Shown here piece after piece: positions 1 to 11,233 of a stretch of 64,000 nt of DNA; the first letter of the stretch is position 1; the number at the start of each line of letters is the position of its first letter. The stretch spans positions 26,238,541 through 26,302,540 of the forward strand of contig CM055094.1 in assembly GCA_029204225.1 (NCBI GenBank). The letters are read 5' to 3'. Position numbers and translations under genes: made by a program. The stretch comes from Diphasiastrum complanatum. Taxonomy: Eukaryota; Streptophyta; Lycopodiopsida; Lycopodiales; Lycopodiaceae. The notes under the pieces are model-generated. The model saw only the letters and a program-made list of their open reading frames with translations, had not been told where the DNA came from and did no database searches.

Positions 1-238
1 AATTTTGATATCTACATGGATGAGCTTGAGAGAGTCATTGGATAGTCTGGGTTTTGATACACATACTACTCTATGCAGATGATGTTCTACTTGTTTCTCC
101 GACCAAATGGAGAAACTATATTTTAGGCGACATTTAGGGATTCTGATAGTAAATATCATCTCTTCGATACTCTGGTCACCCCCATAGTATTCTATGCATC
201 TGAGATTTGGTGCATCTATCCTCTAATTGGGCCATCCT
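1..238 (+). pseudogene. LINE (non-LTR) reverse transcriptase fragment
   Basis: The plus strand reads FDIYMDELERVIG, then after a frame change LLYADDVLLVSPTKW (about 70-112), the RT active-site block with YADD. From about 159 it reads LFDTLVTPIVFYASEIW, a block that lies well downstream of the active site in plant non-LTR RTs, so the region between has been deleted. Stop codons interrupt the first block. The fragment runs off the left edge of the window. It is a dead LINE scrap lying antisense to, and downstream of, the AP-1 mu exons, possibly in that gene's intron 4. Confidence 0.65.
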
Positions 239-2464
239 TTTGTATATGTACAAAGTGGGTAACTGCCCTTGGGATATTTGGCGGTCCAACTGGTTGTAGG
301 GTTGATGATAAGTTTGGCGACGTCGGTTTGCCATTGTCGGAAAAACCCAAAAAACCCGAAGGTGCCCTTAGACTGAAGGTACGTAAATCCCGAAGGTGCC
401 TCTAGAGCGAAGGTAGGAAAAATGAGAAAAAGACGAAGGTGGTCCTAAAATGGATTCCAAGGCTTTCTGGCCTCTCTCACGTATGATTCGTGGGAAATTG
501 TCAATGCCTTGTTACATTATCACAATTGAGTTTGTAGTTTACACTAAGGCGATATCACTCAAATTTCGTGTCTTTTGGGGGACTTGCGATGTTTCAGTCT
601 ACTATCACAGCTTACTTCTCTCGTCGTCGCACCCGTCATGATGCTTTTGAGGATGACTTTGTCCTTTCAAACACATCCCAGCTATAGCTTAGATGGATAG
701 TCCCTCGTATTCATCAAGCATATGCACAATAAACATGCTCGAGAGCCCCGTCATAGACCTTCCAAACGACCTTCACCACCGACAACAGTCTCTACAGCCA
801 TGGATATCACTACATTCTTCATACCACGGACAGTTCCGACCTGAGAACTCTCTTTTCTAGTTAGAAAATATTATGTTTATTATTTTTTTACATGTAATAC
901 CCTTGGACATTATTAGGTTTGTCTACTTTCGCTTAATCCTTTTCACTAGTTTTTTAAAGTCGCTTCATACACTCCCATGATGCATATCACACTTGGAATG
1001 TACTCTTCTGATTTTATGTACCTATCCGTAGATCTCATCATCCAGCTCGTCCTACATGGGTGGTGCTTGAGGAGCAACAACTGTCGAGTCCAAGAGTCAG
1101 GGTTCACCTACGACCACAAATAAACATTGTTGTGCAATTCATTGCATATTTTGAAAGCAATTCAATTCGTCAAAACATAGCTGGAGCATGGGGTAATAAA
1201 GTGACTCACCTCAATCATCTGGTCCTCTGCGCATGTGTGTCTCAACATACGGCCGTTGGTGTTCACAAACACCAACCGCCTGCATTGCTCGATGGATACC
1301 CTGTTCTCTTCTGTGTGTGATACAAGGCCCAAGTGCTCCAATTCCGCTCACAAGCAGATGCTAAACAATCTTGTGAAAGGACTCTCTCGTCGCCGCAAGT
1401 CACCTGTGCTGCGACCATGGATGCTCCACCATATCACAAGCCTCAGCATATCTCCCTCAGCTGACACTGCTCTCCATTAAATGGCCACTGAAGTGCTCAA
1501 AAGTGACCAGTTGTCGTGCTATGTTCCTGAGCAGCGGAACCATGGCACGCGTCAGTCCACTGAATTCACACACTAGCATTGAGTACACTACATATTATTA
1601 TGACTACTAAGCGGTTTCTCACATATACCTGGTCCGGGCCATACATGCTCAATGTACTCCACCAATCCCCTGTGCAGCTCCCGATTGTCCAAATCTCTGG
1701 TAGAGCACCACAAGGGGTGCAACATGTGGGGCTATGACATGGATGGGTACATCTGGCCTCCCAAATCTGCAAGATCTCCTCCCTCCTGCGACAGACACAT
1801 TACGGAGTATAAAAGAAACGCAAACTTGTAGTACGGACGACGACAGGTGAAACTGTGTTGCGGTCGTGTGCACCCTCTCCAGATCGACAAGCAGACGGAC
1901 GCCGAATGCTCGCTCGCGCAAATCCACCTTCACTAGCTCACATTGGCAATCGGAACCCCTCCACGGCTAGCGGGTTTCTGGCCGTGAGGAGGGATAAAAA
2001 ATTTAAGTATCCTATTTTGTTTTTTTTTTACGTTTCTCGCCCAGAAACGCGTCTGGGAACATTTTTGCCCAGAAACGCATTTCTCGGCAACTATGCCATA
2101 GTCAAAGGAATTAATCAGATTATTAAGATGCCTCAATTTCATAAAAGCACAATCTATCCTGATTCATCTGGACCTAGACCTCTTCAACATAAGAACTTCC
2201 AACATTGTGGCTCATCATTTTGTAATATATGTTCAATCATAAGTTAGAATCCAGAATCTTGTGGAAACAATCAGACAGAATTAGAATACTCTGTATAAAA
2301 TTTTAAATCACAAAAACCAAAAGTCCTTGGGATGAGTACGTGCAGAGAATTACTTCCACATATTGAACTTCAGGAAAAGAAGTCCCTACATGACTACCTT
2401 TTAGTAAAGAATATGGCTAAAGACAATGATCGACAGAGTTGTAAAATCAAATTTCAGATCAAAC
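239..2464. other. Non-coding stretch after AP-1 mu exon 4
   Basis: No reading frame here resembles a known protein, and I could not find the next AP-1 mu exon on the minus strand. The short frames look like chance. The bases next to 2464 read as a normal intron start (GTTTGA on the minus strand), so the right part is probably intron 4. Around 330-440 a GAAGGT motif recurs several times, which may be the debris of a repeat. Confidence 0.4.
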
Positions 2465-4110
2465 CTCATTCTTCTTGTAGCGTATTCCTTCACTCCTCCA
2501 AGAGACAGCATTTGTCACAGCCATAGGAGGCAATTGTGTAACCTCCATTCTGTAAGCATCTGTCTTGATAAACTCACTCAAAATTCTGGCCTCTGTGTAC
2601 TGGGGGTAGCCATAGTCCATCATTTCATCCAATAGTTCATACTGCAAAAGTCAGCACAATATTCATTTTGATACCTTTTACAAAATTCTCTGCACAATGC
2701 CTGTTTGTATCTTGACTAAAGTACTGGAAATAAACTTGCTTACGAAGCATAAATGGATATTATGCAAGTACTAACCACAACTACAAAGTTGTCTCTCAAA
2801 GATTCTTCTTCAAGCTCATCAAAATAGTGTTTAAAAACCTGCCAATCATAGCAGCAATGAAATCAATTAGATGTTGTTTCAAACAGGAGGTAATGGTGTT
2901 CAAAATCTTTATCATCTCGTGAATCAAGAATGAATGAGATCAGAACAAAGCCTTATGAATATTATACTTAAAGTGCAGCACCGAAGAAAAGATACATAGA
3001 ACAAATGCCTTTGAGACACATACATCTACAACACGATGCAGAAAAAGAAGAAGACTTGCAGCGTTGCAATTCTGCCTTGAAGCTGCCATGACGTAAACAT
3101 TATTGTATTGAATAAAGAGATACGTGACACCCTCGTGCAGCTTTACAGGATCTTGTGAAGAAGGATCACCCTGTAAATACAACCATCCGAATTTAGAATT
3201 AAACTTTTACTGGAATTCTTGAGAAGCCATCACTTTTCCCACAAGTAAACATAAAGTTCACCTTGTTAAGCAGCTGACAGTTCTTCGTGATTGTGAGTAC
3301 AATGCTCACTCCTTATGACTCCTAAGAATTTGATAGTCTTTGATTTCAGATTTTTAAGGCCTTATTCAGCACGCAAAGATGCAGCGAATCATGATTCGCT
3401 GGAATCGCAATTCACTGGCCAGATTCGTTGTCTTTTCAGTTAAAAAATATATAAATGAGGCCACGGGCCAGCAGACCCGCACTGGCCGTGCTCAATCTAT
3501 GGGCTTTTGACTAAGCATCATAAAAGAGAACTTTTTCTTAGCATTTGATTTTGGAAGGAGCTGTTTGACGTTTCTTAGATGAATGGTGCATGTTATGTAG
3601 TGCTGATGCAATCTTGCTGGAGTTTCCGCGATTCAAAATTGTAAAGTAATGCTTAGACTCTAAACTGTAAAGTGAACCCGTTGCAGTTAGCTGCCTAAAT
3701 CATTTGAGGCATTCTTGTCTGCTTTTATAGACTGTGCCTGTAAGACTTCTCTTGAATGAAAAGTCAAGTGGATCAAAGCAAGTCTACTTAACAAGTTTGC
3801 AGGTTTTCTTTTTTATAATGTATCTCACGACAATTGGGACTTCAAACGGAAGTTAACGTAACCAAAAGGAAGGTGATTGGCTCAAAAGATCAAACAAAAA
3901 GAGTAACATTTTAATCACACAGCTTGCAAATTTTTCACAAATTCTATCTTCTCTATGAAGTCCTTTCCACCTCCTATCTCCATTTCCCGGTCATGTGAAC
4001 TCTCTTTCTACAAATAATGTGTCGTGTGATGCACAAGTTCTCTTTCACAAAGATCAACTTACCCTGGGAAGTTCGTAGCCACTCTCTTTCATGAGCGAGC
4101 ACACGCGCGT

Positions 4111-4157
<47 letters not shown>

Positions 4158-5282
4158 TAAAGGAGCTAGAAATTTTCACTCTTTTTGCACTGCAAAGTTC
4201 TTCTTTCGTCTCTATCTTGCCAAGTGCTATCTCTTCTTTTATTGGTGAAAAGCTGTTTGCTTCCATCCCAAGAAGTACAAACAAGCGCACACAATTTGTA
4301 TATCAACGTTATGTCTAGGACACTACCCAACATAACAAAGGAGTCATGCAACCTTCAACATTATAGTGTCCACCCACACAGGCTTAGATCATCAGCTTCA
4401 TCATGCATAGTGCATACCAAATGCTATGGTATCCCTACTTTGCTTCGCCAATGACCAAGGTAGGAATAGGGATGTCTAGAAGTACAAATTTTTTTCGTTG
4501 TAAACTTTAAAAGTAGCATCCGTTCATTTCCCTTCACTTATGATCCAAGGGTTGGCTCAGTTGGTTAGCTTGGCATCCAAATTTTCTTTGGTCCCAGGTT
4601 CTAGCCCCCCTTGGACACCAAGATGCATTTCCCTTAACTTGAATGGCTTCCCATTTGCAATCACCACCTTCAGAGGCAACTAACTGCACTCATTCTAATA
4701 CTCGTACAGTATATATCCTCAAAGAATGGCCCAAAAAGACGTACAGATGTTTAGCTTACAGCATTAAGTAAAATCTTGAATAGCAATCAGATCTTCTTAC
4801 TACTTTAAACGCTCATAAATAACCTCTGCAAAGCTTCAGGGTAGTTGCTATACACAAACTGGGGCTGCTGAAGCATGCTGGAAATATGAATAGAATGCAT
4901 GTGTTCCATGTTTTAGCAAAGTCTTCAAATGAGGTAACAGCAGATGACATTATTGTGCACCTATATTGCTATAAATCAAGAAATGAATATCAAATCTTTG
5001 TCAAGTAGTTTTGCAAAGATGTTGACACAAAGCCCTAGAATCTTAACTTTCCATGTGAGGCTAGAAATGATATATGGATCCTTCAGCATCTTATAGATAT
5101 ATTAAGTTTGTGTCAGTATGAGATGATGCCAAGACTTGAGCACAAATGTATACCTCTCCTTCCATTAACCTGGCAAAAAATCGTTCTGCTTGCGCTGCAG
5201 ATACATCACCACGATAGTCCCGCCATATAAGAACTCTGCCCTTCATGTCCAGTATGAAAATCGCTGATGCTGCTCCTGTCAT
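2465..5282 (-). CDS. AP1M: AP-1 adaptor complex mu (medium) subunit, exons 1-4
   Basis: This is the N-terminal part of the clathrin adaptor AP-1 medium chain, which selects YXX-phi cargo at the trans-Golgi network and early endosome. Four exons read in phase: 5154-5282 (43 codons, starts MTGAASAIFILDMKGRVLIW), 3024-3170 (49 codons, from GDPSSQDP), 2776-2838 (21 codons, VFKHYFDELEEESLRDNF) and 2465-2641 (59 codons, ending RSEGIRYKKNE). All visible introns are GT-AG and phase 0. The 172 residues cover the longin-like domain (about 1-140) and the beginning of the mu homology domain; known plant AP1M proteins are about 430 residues. The missing C-terminal exons would lie left of the window or have been lost. 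No stop or frameshift is seen. The start was chosen because the family begins M-x-GAASA at this point. Confidence 0.88.
3382..3401. repeat. 20-bp perfect palindrome in AP1M intron 1
   Basis: CAGCGAATCATGATTCGCTG equals its own reverse complement. It lies in intron 1 of AP1M. A further diverged half-site (GGAATCGCAATTCACTGG) follows at once. It could be the remnant of a MITE-like inverted repeat or could form a cruciform; no transposon ends were identified. Confidence 0.6.
4113..4155. repeat. (GA)n microsatellite
   Basis: About 21 AG dinucleotides in AP1M intron 1. The repeat creates artificial open frames on both strands (RERERE and SLSLSL), which are not genes. Confidence 0.95.
4545..4700 (+). 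mobile_element. tRNA-derived SINE-like element
   Basis: GGGTTGGCTCAGTTGGTTAG at 4550-4569 contains a pol III A box (TGGCTCAGTTGG, from 4553), and GGTTCTAGCCCC from 4597 matches a B box. The 44-bp spacing fits a tRNA-type promoter. The flanking bases do not fold into a plausible tRNA, so this is better read as the tRNA-related head of a SINE in AP1M intron 1. The 3' end was not located; no clear A-tail or target duplication was found. Confidence 0.55.
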
Positions 5283-5400
5283 GATTCTTTCTTACTTCCT
5301 CTCCACCTAGACAAGAAATATGCAGCATAACATAAGACAATAATAGATGACAAATTGAAGTAGCTACAACCACATATAACAGCGCAGGACTACTAGATCC

Positions 5401-5946
5401 ATGGCCAGGGCCAATGCAGAGGATACAGGAGAGGAGGTTGGTGATGAGGCTAAGGGGGGATTGGATGATAGTGAGGATGAGGAGGATGAGGCCTTGGATG
5501 ATGAGATGGAAATGGACATCGGAGATGATGTGGAGTGAGTGGATCTTGATGTCGAGACACAGGCCGAGCTTGCATCACCTGTACGCAGAGGGGGGAGTAG
5601 GCATAGGGTACGCCTGATGGATTTGCATGTTGAGCCAGAGGCAGCAACACCATAGGCAGAGGGAGTGGTGGCCCGGCGAGGCCATGGTAGACCTAGAGGC
5701 AGTGGTAGCGACAGGGGCAGAGACAAAGGCAGGGGCAGAGGCAAGGGCAAAGGGATAGACAGAGGCAGAGGTTCAAGGGCATAGCCGCACATACCTGAGG
5801 AGGATTCCTCATCTTCCTACTCGTCTACCAGTGGTAGTGAGGAGGAGGAATCCCCATCTGATCCTGATGCCAGTCCCAAAGCTTTATCATTTATGGCATC
5901 AGACATATTGACCATTCTCATGAGGCATGTGTGGAATGTGGATTAG
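5401..5946 (+). pseudogene. Decayed acidic/RG-rich reading frame
   Basis: A single frame of 181 codons starts with ATG at 5401 and ends with TAG at 5944, broken by three in-frame stops (TGA 5536, TAG 5653, TAG 5782) but no frameshift. It encodes an acidic run (DDSEDEEDEALDDEMEMD), then a basic RG/KG run (RGRDKGRGRGKGKG), then a Ser/Glu-rich tail (SSSYSSTSGSEEEE). This composition is typical of disordered tails, including those after transposase domains, but no catalytic domain is visible. It begins 119 bp from the AP1M start, on the other strand. I do not recognise the family. Antisense frames over it are low-complexity shadows. Confidence 0.4.
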
Positions 5947-8285
5947 TCACCATATTTTTGTATCATATACACTTAGCACTGTAGTACACACTACGTGATT
6001 GCTTTCAAGTTTCAGATTTAACTTTTGGTATGCAGCATGTTGAAGCCTAAATGCTTTGTTCAGTTAGTAGTAGTCTATAGACTAGTAGTAAGTACTTACA
6101 GTTAGTTACCATGTTCTGCAATGTGTGTGAAATTATTTTTACAGGCCTACATGTTGTTTTTCCCCACTCCCAACACATGGTTCAAAAAAAAAATGTCGCA
6201 TTCCAATCCACAACGCTGTACAATTCCGGAACGCTCTCGGAACACAGCGTTCCGGAACGGGATGCATTTATGACTTAGACTTAGTTTTACACTTAATAAC
6301 AATAGCACCTCTATTACACTTAACAACAATAGCACCTCTATTACCGTATGCACACGCTCGGCCCCATTGATTATGACTAAAGCTTTTGCATGAATAATTG
6401 AAGGTCCAAGTTGGCGGTGGTAAATCTAGGTGAAGGTTCCTATAACCTCCTCTTCCCACACACAAGCAATACAAAACCTCTGTCTTGCAGGTTTGCCTCT
6501 AGCCTAAATTCAGAGAGCTTAACTTGCTTTGCTAGCATGCATGCAAGGTTTATGTTGCTTTGTGTCTTGATTTACCTTGTTCTCTAACACTAGCTAAGAA
6601 CACAGTTCTGAATTGTAACAATTCATTGATTTCTTCAGCTCCTTAATGAGAGTTGGCCACTTAGGACTTCAGAGTTTGCTAAGTGATCTTATCTACAAAT
6701 TTTTATAATTGACAAGATATCTAGGTTTTGTAGTTTCCCAACTTGTGCATCTCTAGTTCAAGCCTCAAATCCAAGGCCACTTTGTAATGCACAAATAACT
6801 AAACCTCTTTCAGTCTACATATGATGTGACTATACTACCCCCAAGAGAGTGGGATCTTGAAAACCAAGGGTGGCATTCCAAGGTTCAACCATATTCGATC
6901 ATCACGGTTTTTTGAGTGACGGTCTATATAATGAAGGAAATGTTTTCATGTAGACAAATCTTACACAAGCTGATTTGTTCTAAAGGGTCAACTATGGAAA
7001 AGGTTGTGAGTCATGACAGGACCAAATCATTGATACAAAATTCCTTGGATTTCAAAAGTCTCTACATAGATTTTCTTCCTAAAGACAAGTTTTGAAATAG
7101 AACCTTACATCTAGAATCGAATCAAGCATGACCATGAGTGGCCGTAAATTTTAATATGATAGTACTTCAAATTACCCTAAACAACTACTTGGATAATCGC
7201 TTCCACAAACTAATAAAAGACTTTGAATTCCACACTGCATTAAGGACTTTGACATTTGTTAAAATCAACAAGGTTGATGAGAGATTTTGAGGCTAGTGGG
7301 TGTCGTTCAGGGAGTGCCGCGTGAGCTATGAGCAGAAGATATCTATTTGCGACATTAGAATATATCCAATTTCACAAATTTAAATAGAGAAGTCAATGAT
7401 GTTATAAGGTGAAGCTTAGAAACAATATACAAGCAAACCATAAACTCCAAGGATCTAAATGAAAAAAAATAATATAGAATTCAATAAACAGAAAATCTTA
7501 ACAAATAGCATTGCTTACGTCTCATCAGAAGAAGATATTAGTAGCAAGTCACTGACAAACAAAAATGATACAGATATGATTTCCCAATTTACTCTCCTTT
7601 GGGAGATGGTTGCTTAAAAAACAAAAGGTCTTACTTGTTTTTTCAATATATTGAAGCTCACACTACTCGTGCTAGACTTTTTCAAAAAAAACTGGATTAC
7701 GAGTTTCACAAGCTGTTGCAGTAAAGAATCCAAATATCTCATCACTACCTGCACTTTAGATATAAGATGCAAGGAGTGCCGTACAACTCCAGTCATGAGC
7801 TAGGACTTTATGGCTCTAAGCCAACAACTCGCTGCTGCGTTCCCCTGAATATTTTCCAATGCAAATATTTGCAGTTAGCACAAACTGTGCAGCTGAGAAA
7901 TACTCATAACAGCCTGCTGTCGTCACGACGGTGTAAAGATTGTTGTAATCCAACCTGTAAAGATAGTGTAAATCCTCTCAGCAAGATCTCGCTGGGAGAG
8001 CTCGTTTCCAGAATCAATCGTCTTTAATTGTAAAGGTCTGTCATTCATGAAGTGCGTTCGAGCCTCTCCTTGGAAACCAAGAAGCATTCATGAAGTGCAA
8101 ACTGGGAGCAAATTCCTCAACTGATTTCCCCTATAACCCAATGCAACACAGTTCAAAAATGTAGAAAGAGCTTCCTGTGCACCATAAGCATGATATCCCA
8201 TGGACTGCTACGTTTGTCATTAGCAGTACGTATGGACCATAGTATCTGCTACCGCCTCCCTACAATCGCAGATCGGCAGTAGCAT
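5947..8285. other. Intergenic, no gene recognised
   Basis: No supported coding frame. Small features: a palindrome (CGTTCCGGAACG) near 6248, and a 26-bp duplicated phrase containing ACAATAGCACCTCTATTAC near 6297 and 6325. The rest is AT-rich without recognisable retroelement motifs. Confidence 0.4.
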
Positions 8286-8560
8286 TATTGCAGCGGTCAT
8301 GTATACTGCTAATAACATAAACTTGATTTCTTTTGTAGTCAAGAATGAGTTTCAGAAAATGCCTCGACCCTCCTCGGTGCCCCTCTAACTTAGGTACTCG
8401 GATCTTAAAATACTACAGGTCAGGAGTTGCATTTGCTACAACCTGTAGCGGTCATGCATACTCCTAATAGCATATACGTATTACGTAATTTATGTTTGAA
8501 TCAGAAATGAGTTTCAGAAAAGCCTAGACCCTCCTCACTGCCGCCCTGACTTACGTACGG
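8286..8560. repeat. Diverged direct duplication, about 115-bp units
   Basis: Two copies in direct order: about 8286-8400 and 8441-8560. Shared blocks include AGCGGTCATG, GAGTTTCAGAAAA and GACCCTCCTC, each followed by C/G-rich sequence. No coding function is apparent. Confidence 0.55.
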
Positions 8561-8880
8561 ACGCACAATTATTATAACCACATCTAGAGCAAATGCCGCT
8601 AAATATCATGCACAGAAGTAGCGTGAAAAACAAATGACAAGGTTTTTGTGACTTATTACCCTTATTTCTGTTGCTATTCATCACTTTTGTCCCTCCATAG
8701 CCAGTGCTGTCTTCACGAAAATATAAGACGGAAGGTTTCACATCATTCTGTTTCGTGTACTTCTGCCTAGGAGGTCAATCCACTGCAAATAATAGTTCAA
8801 AACCAGCAAGAAAACCTCATAACATACTGAAAACGCAGCTCCTAAATAACAGAATTCTCTCGAAAATGAGAATATCAAAC

Positions 8881-9193
8881 CATTCACATGGAATGTAAGA
8901 AAAGCAGATGACGAAGTCAAAACGATCTCATTAAATATTCAAATAACAAGCTTTTTTTTTTGCAACTCCAGTGGCAATTTGTCACCCCCGATCTACTGCA
9001 GATACGATTTCGAGAGCATAGCAAAAAAATTACATGGAATATAAGGAAAGATCAAAAAGATCTCATGAACACAAATCACCCGGAATGTGAAAAAACCAGA
9101 TGACAAAATCAAAAAATTCTCATAAACTATCGAAATAAGCATTTTGCTTGCAACTTCAGTGAAAATTCGTCACCTCCGATCTACTGCAGGTAC
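8881..9193. repeat. Diverged direct duplication, about 125-bp units
   Basis: Copy one (8881-9005) and copy two (9073-9193) share GGAATGT, CAGATGAC, GCAACT and a closing block CCGATCTACTGCAG. A shorter partial copy (TTACATGGAATATAAGGAAA) lies between them, near 9030. This is a local tandem array of two and a half degenerate units. Confidence 0.6.
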
Positions 9194-10286
9194 ACAAAAG
9201 ATGAATGAAGGCATAATAATGATACCTGACAGGAAGAGGCAGATGGATGAAAATGTATGGATGCGAGCAGAGGTGTGGTTATGGAAACGGCAAAACAGTC
9301 GCAAATACAGAAAAAGCTTCTTCGAGTATTTGCGAACAGAAAGCTTCAAGTAATTGCGAAGAGAAAGACTAGAGGCTAATATTATTACCTTGTCGGCCAT
9401 CACAAACTCCTCATGTGCTTTATTATGTTTTTTTTTGGGCCTTTCTTTTTTTATAGTATATAATTCTAATGGGCATTATTTCTCAAAAATCGATATCATA
9501 AAAAAATTTAAGATTTTTCATGGAGGCATATAAACTCTTCTCTCACTGATAGTCTTCAAACAATATCAAGGAGCTCCAAAAAATGCAAGTGTTTTGAGAA
9601 TAGCTTCAAAAGGTTTTTCGAACACTCAAACTAATGGTGGCCTCGATCAAAACTACTACTCTCTGGGTCTAGTCATAAAGCACATAATGCACTATGTAAA
9701 GGGAGTTTTTTAGATTGAGATGCACTAGAAGTCCCTTCTATTGAATGGATGCCTCTCATTCGTCGTCCAAAAGAAAAAAAAAATGGCTTCCACTTTCATA
9801 TTGAGAGCATTTTTTCTATCGAATCTTGATAAGTGTGTTGTACTATGGAATGGGCCGGGCAGAACATGAAAATTACTATTTAAGACACGTGAGTTGCTCT
9901 AAAAAGTCTTTTTCACAAGGAAAGTTTCGGACTTTAGTCACTCACAATGCCTATATAAGAATTGTAATCCTCAAAATTTTCTTACTCTAGACATGGCACA
10001 AAGTGTCATTCAAGAGTTAGGGTCCAATTCAGAATATGTTTGGATTCTATTACTCTTACATTTTAATCTAAAATAATTGATTCATCGGAACTTCTTTACG
10101 AGAAGTATTGACTTTTTGGTTTACATCAACTATCTAACTCCATCCGAGTTTTCGGGATAGCTTCTCATCCTTTTTCAATCGAAAAAAGATCAATCCTATG
10201 CACATAACCCTCTGAATGAATTCAAAAATGACTCATAAAGGTTGTGACTTATAAGCAATACAACTAAACTATAATATCACTTGCAT
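9194..10286. other. Intergenic, no gene recognised
   Basis: AT-rich sequence with short chance frames only. No retroelement protein motif or LTR end was recognised before the copia LTR stub at 10287. Confidence 0.4.
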
Positions 10287-10344
10287 GGTACAACATTTGT
10301 AGCAAGCCCAGAAATCAATATGATTTGTTTTTCCAATATTAACA
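10287..10344 (-). mobile_element. Truncated 3' LTR of the left copia half
   Basis: The reverse complement starts TGTTAATATTGGAAAAACAA and matches the first bases of the LTR at 15198 almost base for base for about 58 bp, then homology stops. On the minus strand it follows a polypurine tract (CTTTTAGGAGGAG, read from 10357 down to 10345), so it is the 3' LTR of the minus-oriented element, cut short. Confidence 0.75.
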
Positions 10345-11233
10345 CTCCTCCTAAAAGTAATCTATATTGATTTGAACATGGATCTTGGTATAACTCCAAG
10401 ATTGGCTCTATGCTTGATGAAGGAACTTTTGCTCAAAGGTTTGGTGAGCATATCAGCAATGCAAGATGATGTGTCTAGGTGCTGATTTCCCCTCCAATGA
10501 GCTTCTCTCTCACGAAGTGATGTGCAACTTCGACATGCTTGCTCCTTGCATGGAATATCGGGTTGTTGGCAAGGGCTTGGGCTGAAATGTTGTCACACAT
10601 GATCATAGGTAGATCCTCTTCCAAGATTATCTTTAGTTCCACTAGTAACCTCTTGATCCAAAGCACTTCCTTTGTTTTTGAAATAAGAATTCCTTGGAGA
10701 GTTTCTAGATTAGGCAACTCCTCTTTAATAGCAAAAGACTGAACAAGATTATCATAGTCATCTCTCAAGCCATTCAGTATTACTTGGACTAGCTCATCTT
10801 GGTTAATAGTAACACCAACACAGGAGAGCTCTCTATGTAAATCTTTAACTCTCAGAACATAGTTAGATGCACTCTCTTCACTTCTTTGGAAACTTTGGAA
10901 AATCTGATTCCTAAGAGTGAGTATTCTAGAAGTATTCTTTGCTTCATAGATGGTCTTTAGTGCATCCCAAGCTTCTTTGGTTGTATTGCAAGATCCTATC
11001 TCTCTCAAAATTTCATTAGATACATTCATCTTAATGAAATGTAGAGCCATTCTAGCTCTTTTCTTGTACTTAAGAATTTCAGCCTGTGCTTGAGGCTCCT
11101 CCTCAACACCAAGCACAATATCCATAACATCCTGGAGTATCAAAATAGACTCCATTCTAGACTTCCAAATTGAGTAATTAGAAGTGTTTAGTCTTCACTG
11201 GCTTTTAGAAGGTATCCTCCCTGAGATGTCATT
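10345..11233 (-). pseudogene. Copia gag fused in frame to RNase H C-terminus
   Basis: A 226-codon frame (10475-11155) joins two parts. The N-terminal about 162 residues are a copia gag (UBN2-type) domain: ALHFIKMNVSNEIL, KEAWDALKTIYEAK, VKDLHRELSCVGV and LNGLRDDYDNLVQSFAIKEE. The last 64 residues, from EVLWIKRLLVELK to GGEIST, are the C-terminal RNase H region, nearly identical to the pol end at 14869-15060. PR, IN and RT are missing between them. The true gag start is probably the ATG at about 11233, which a frameshift or TGA near 11190 separates from the main frame; RNase H homology continues out of frame to about 10365. It is an internal-deletion derivative, not a known functional gene. 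Confidence 0.8.

Noticed and set aside
1855-2247. 130-codon plus-strand frame
   Set aside because: No domain, crosses T-rich sequence, overlaps another chance frame; left uncalled.
4054-4351. Frames across the GA repeat on both strands
   Set aside because: RERERE and SLSLSL come from the microsatellite within AP1M intron 1.
4550-4620. tRNA gene
   Set aside because: A and B boxes are present but no acceptor or anticodon stem can be drawn; read as a SINE head.
5364-5792. 142-codon minus-strand frame, Leu/Pro/Ser-rich
   Set aside because: Antisense of the acidic/RG-rich frame; the PLPLPL pattern is a shadow of the repeated GGCAGR codons.
7767-8027. 86-codon plus-strand frame with many Cys
   Set aside because: Cys spacing does not match a known zinc finger or small secreted peptide, and there is no signal peptide.
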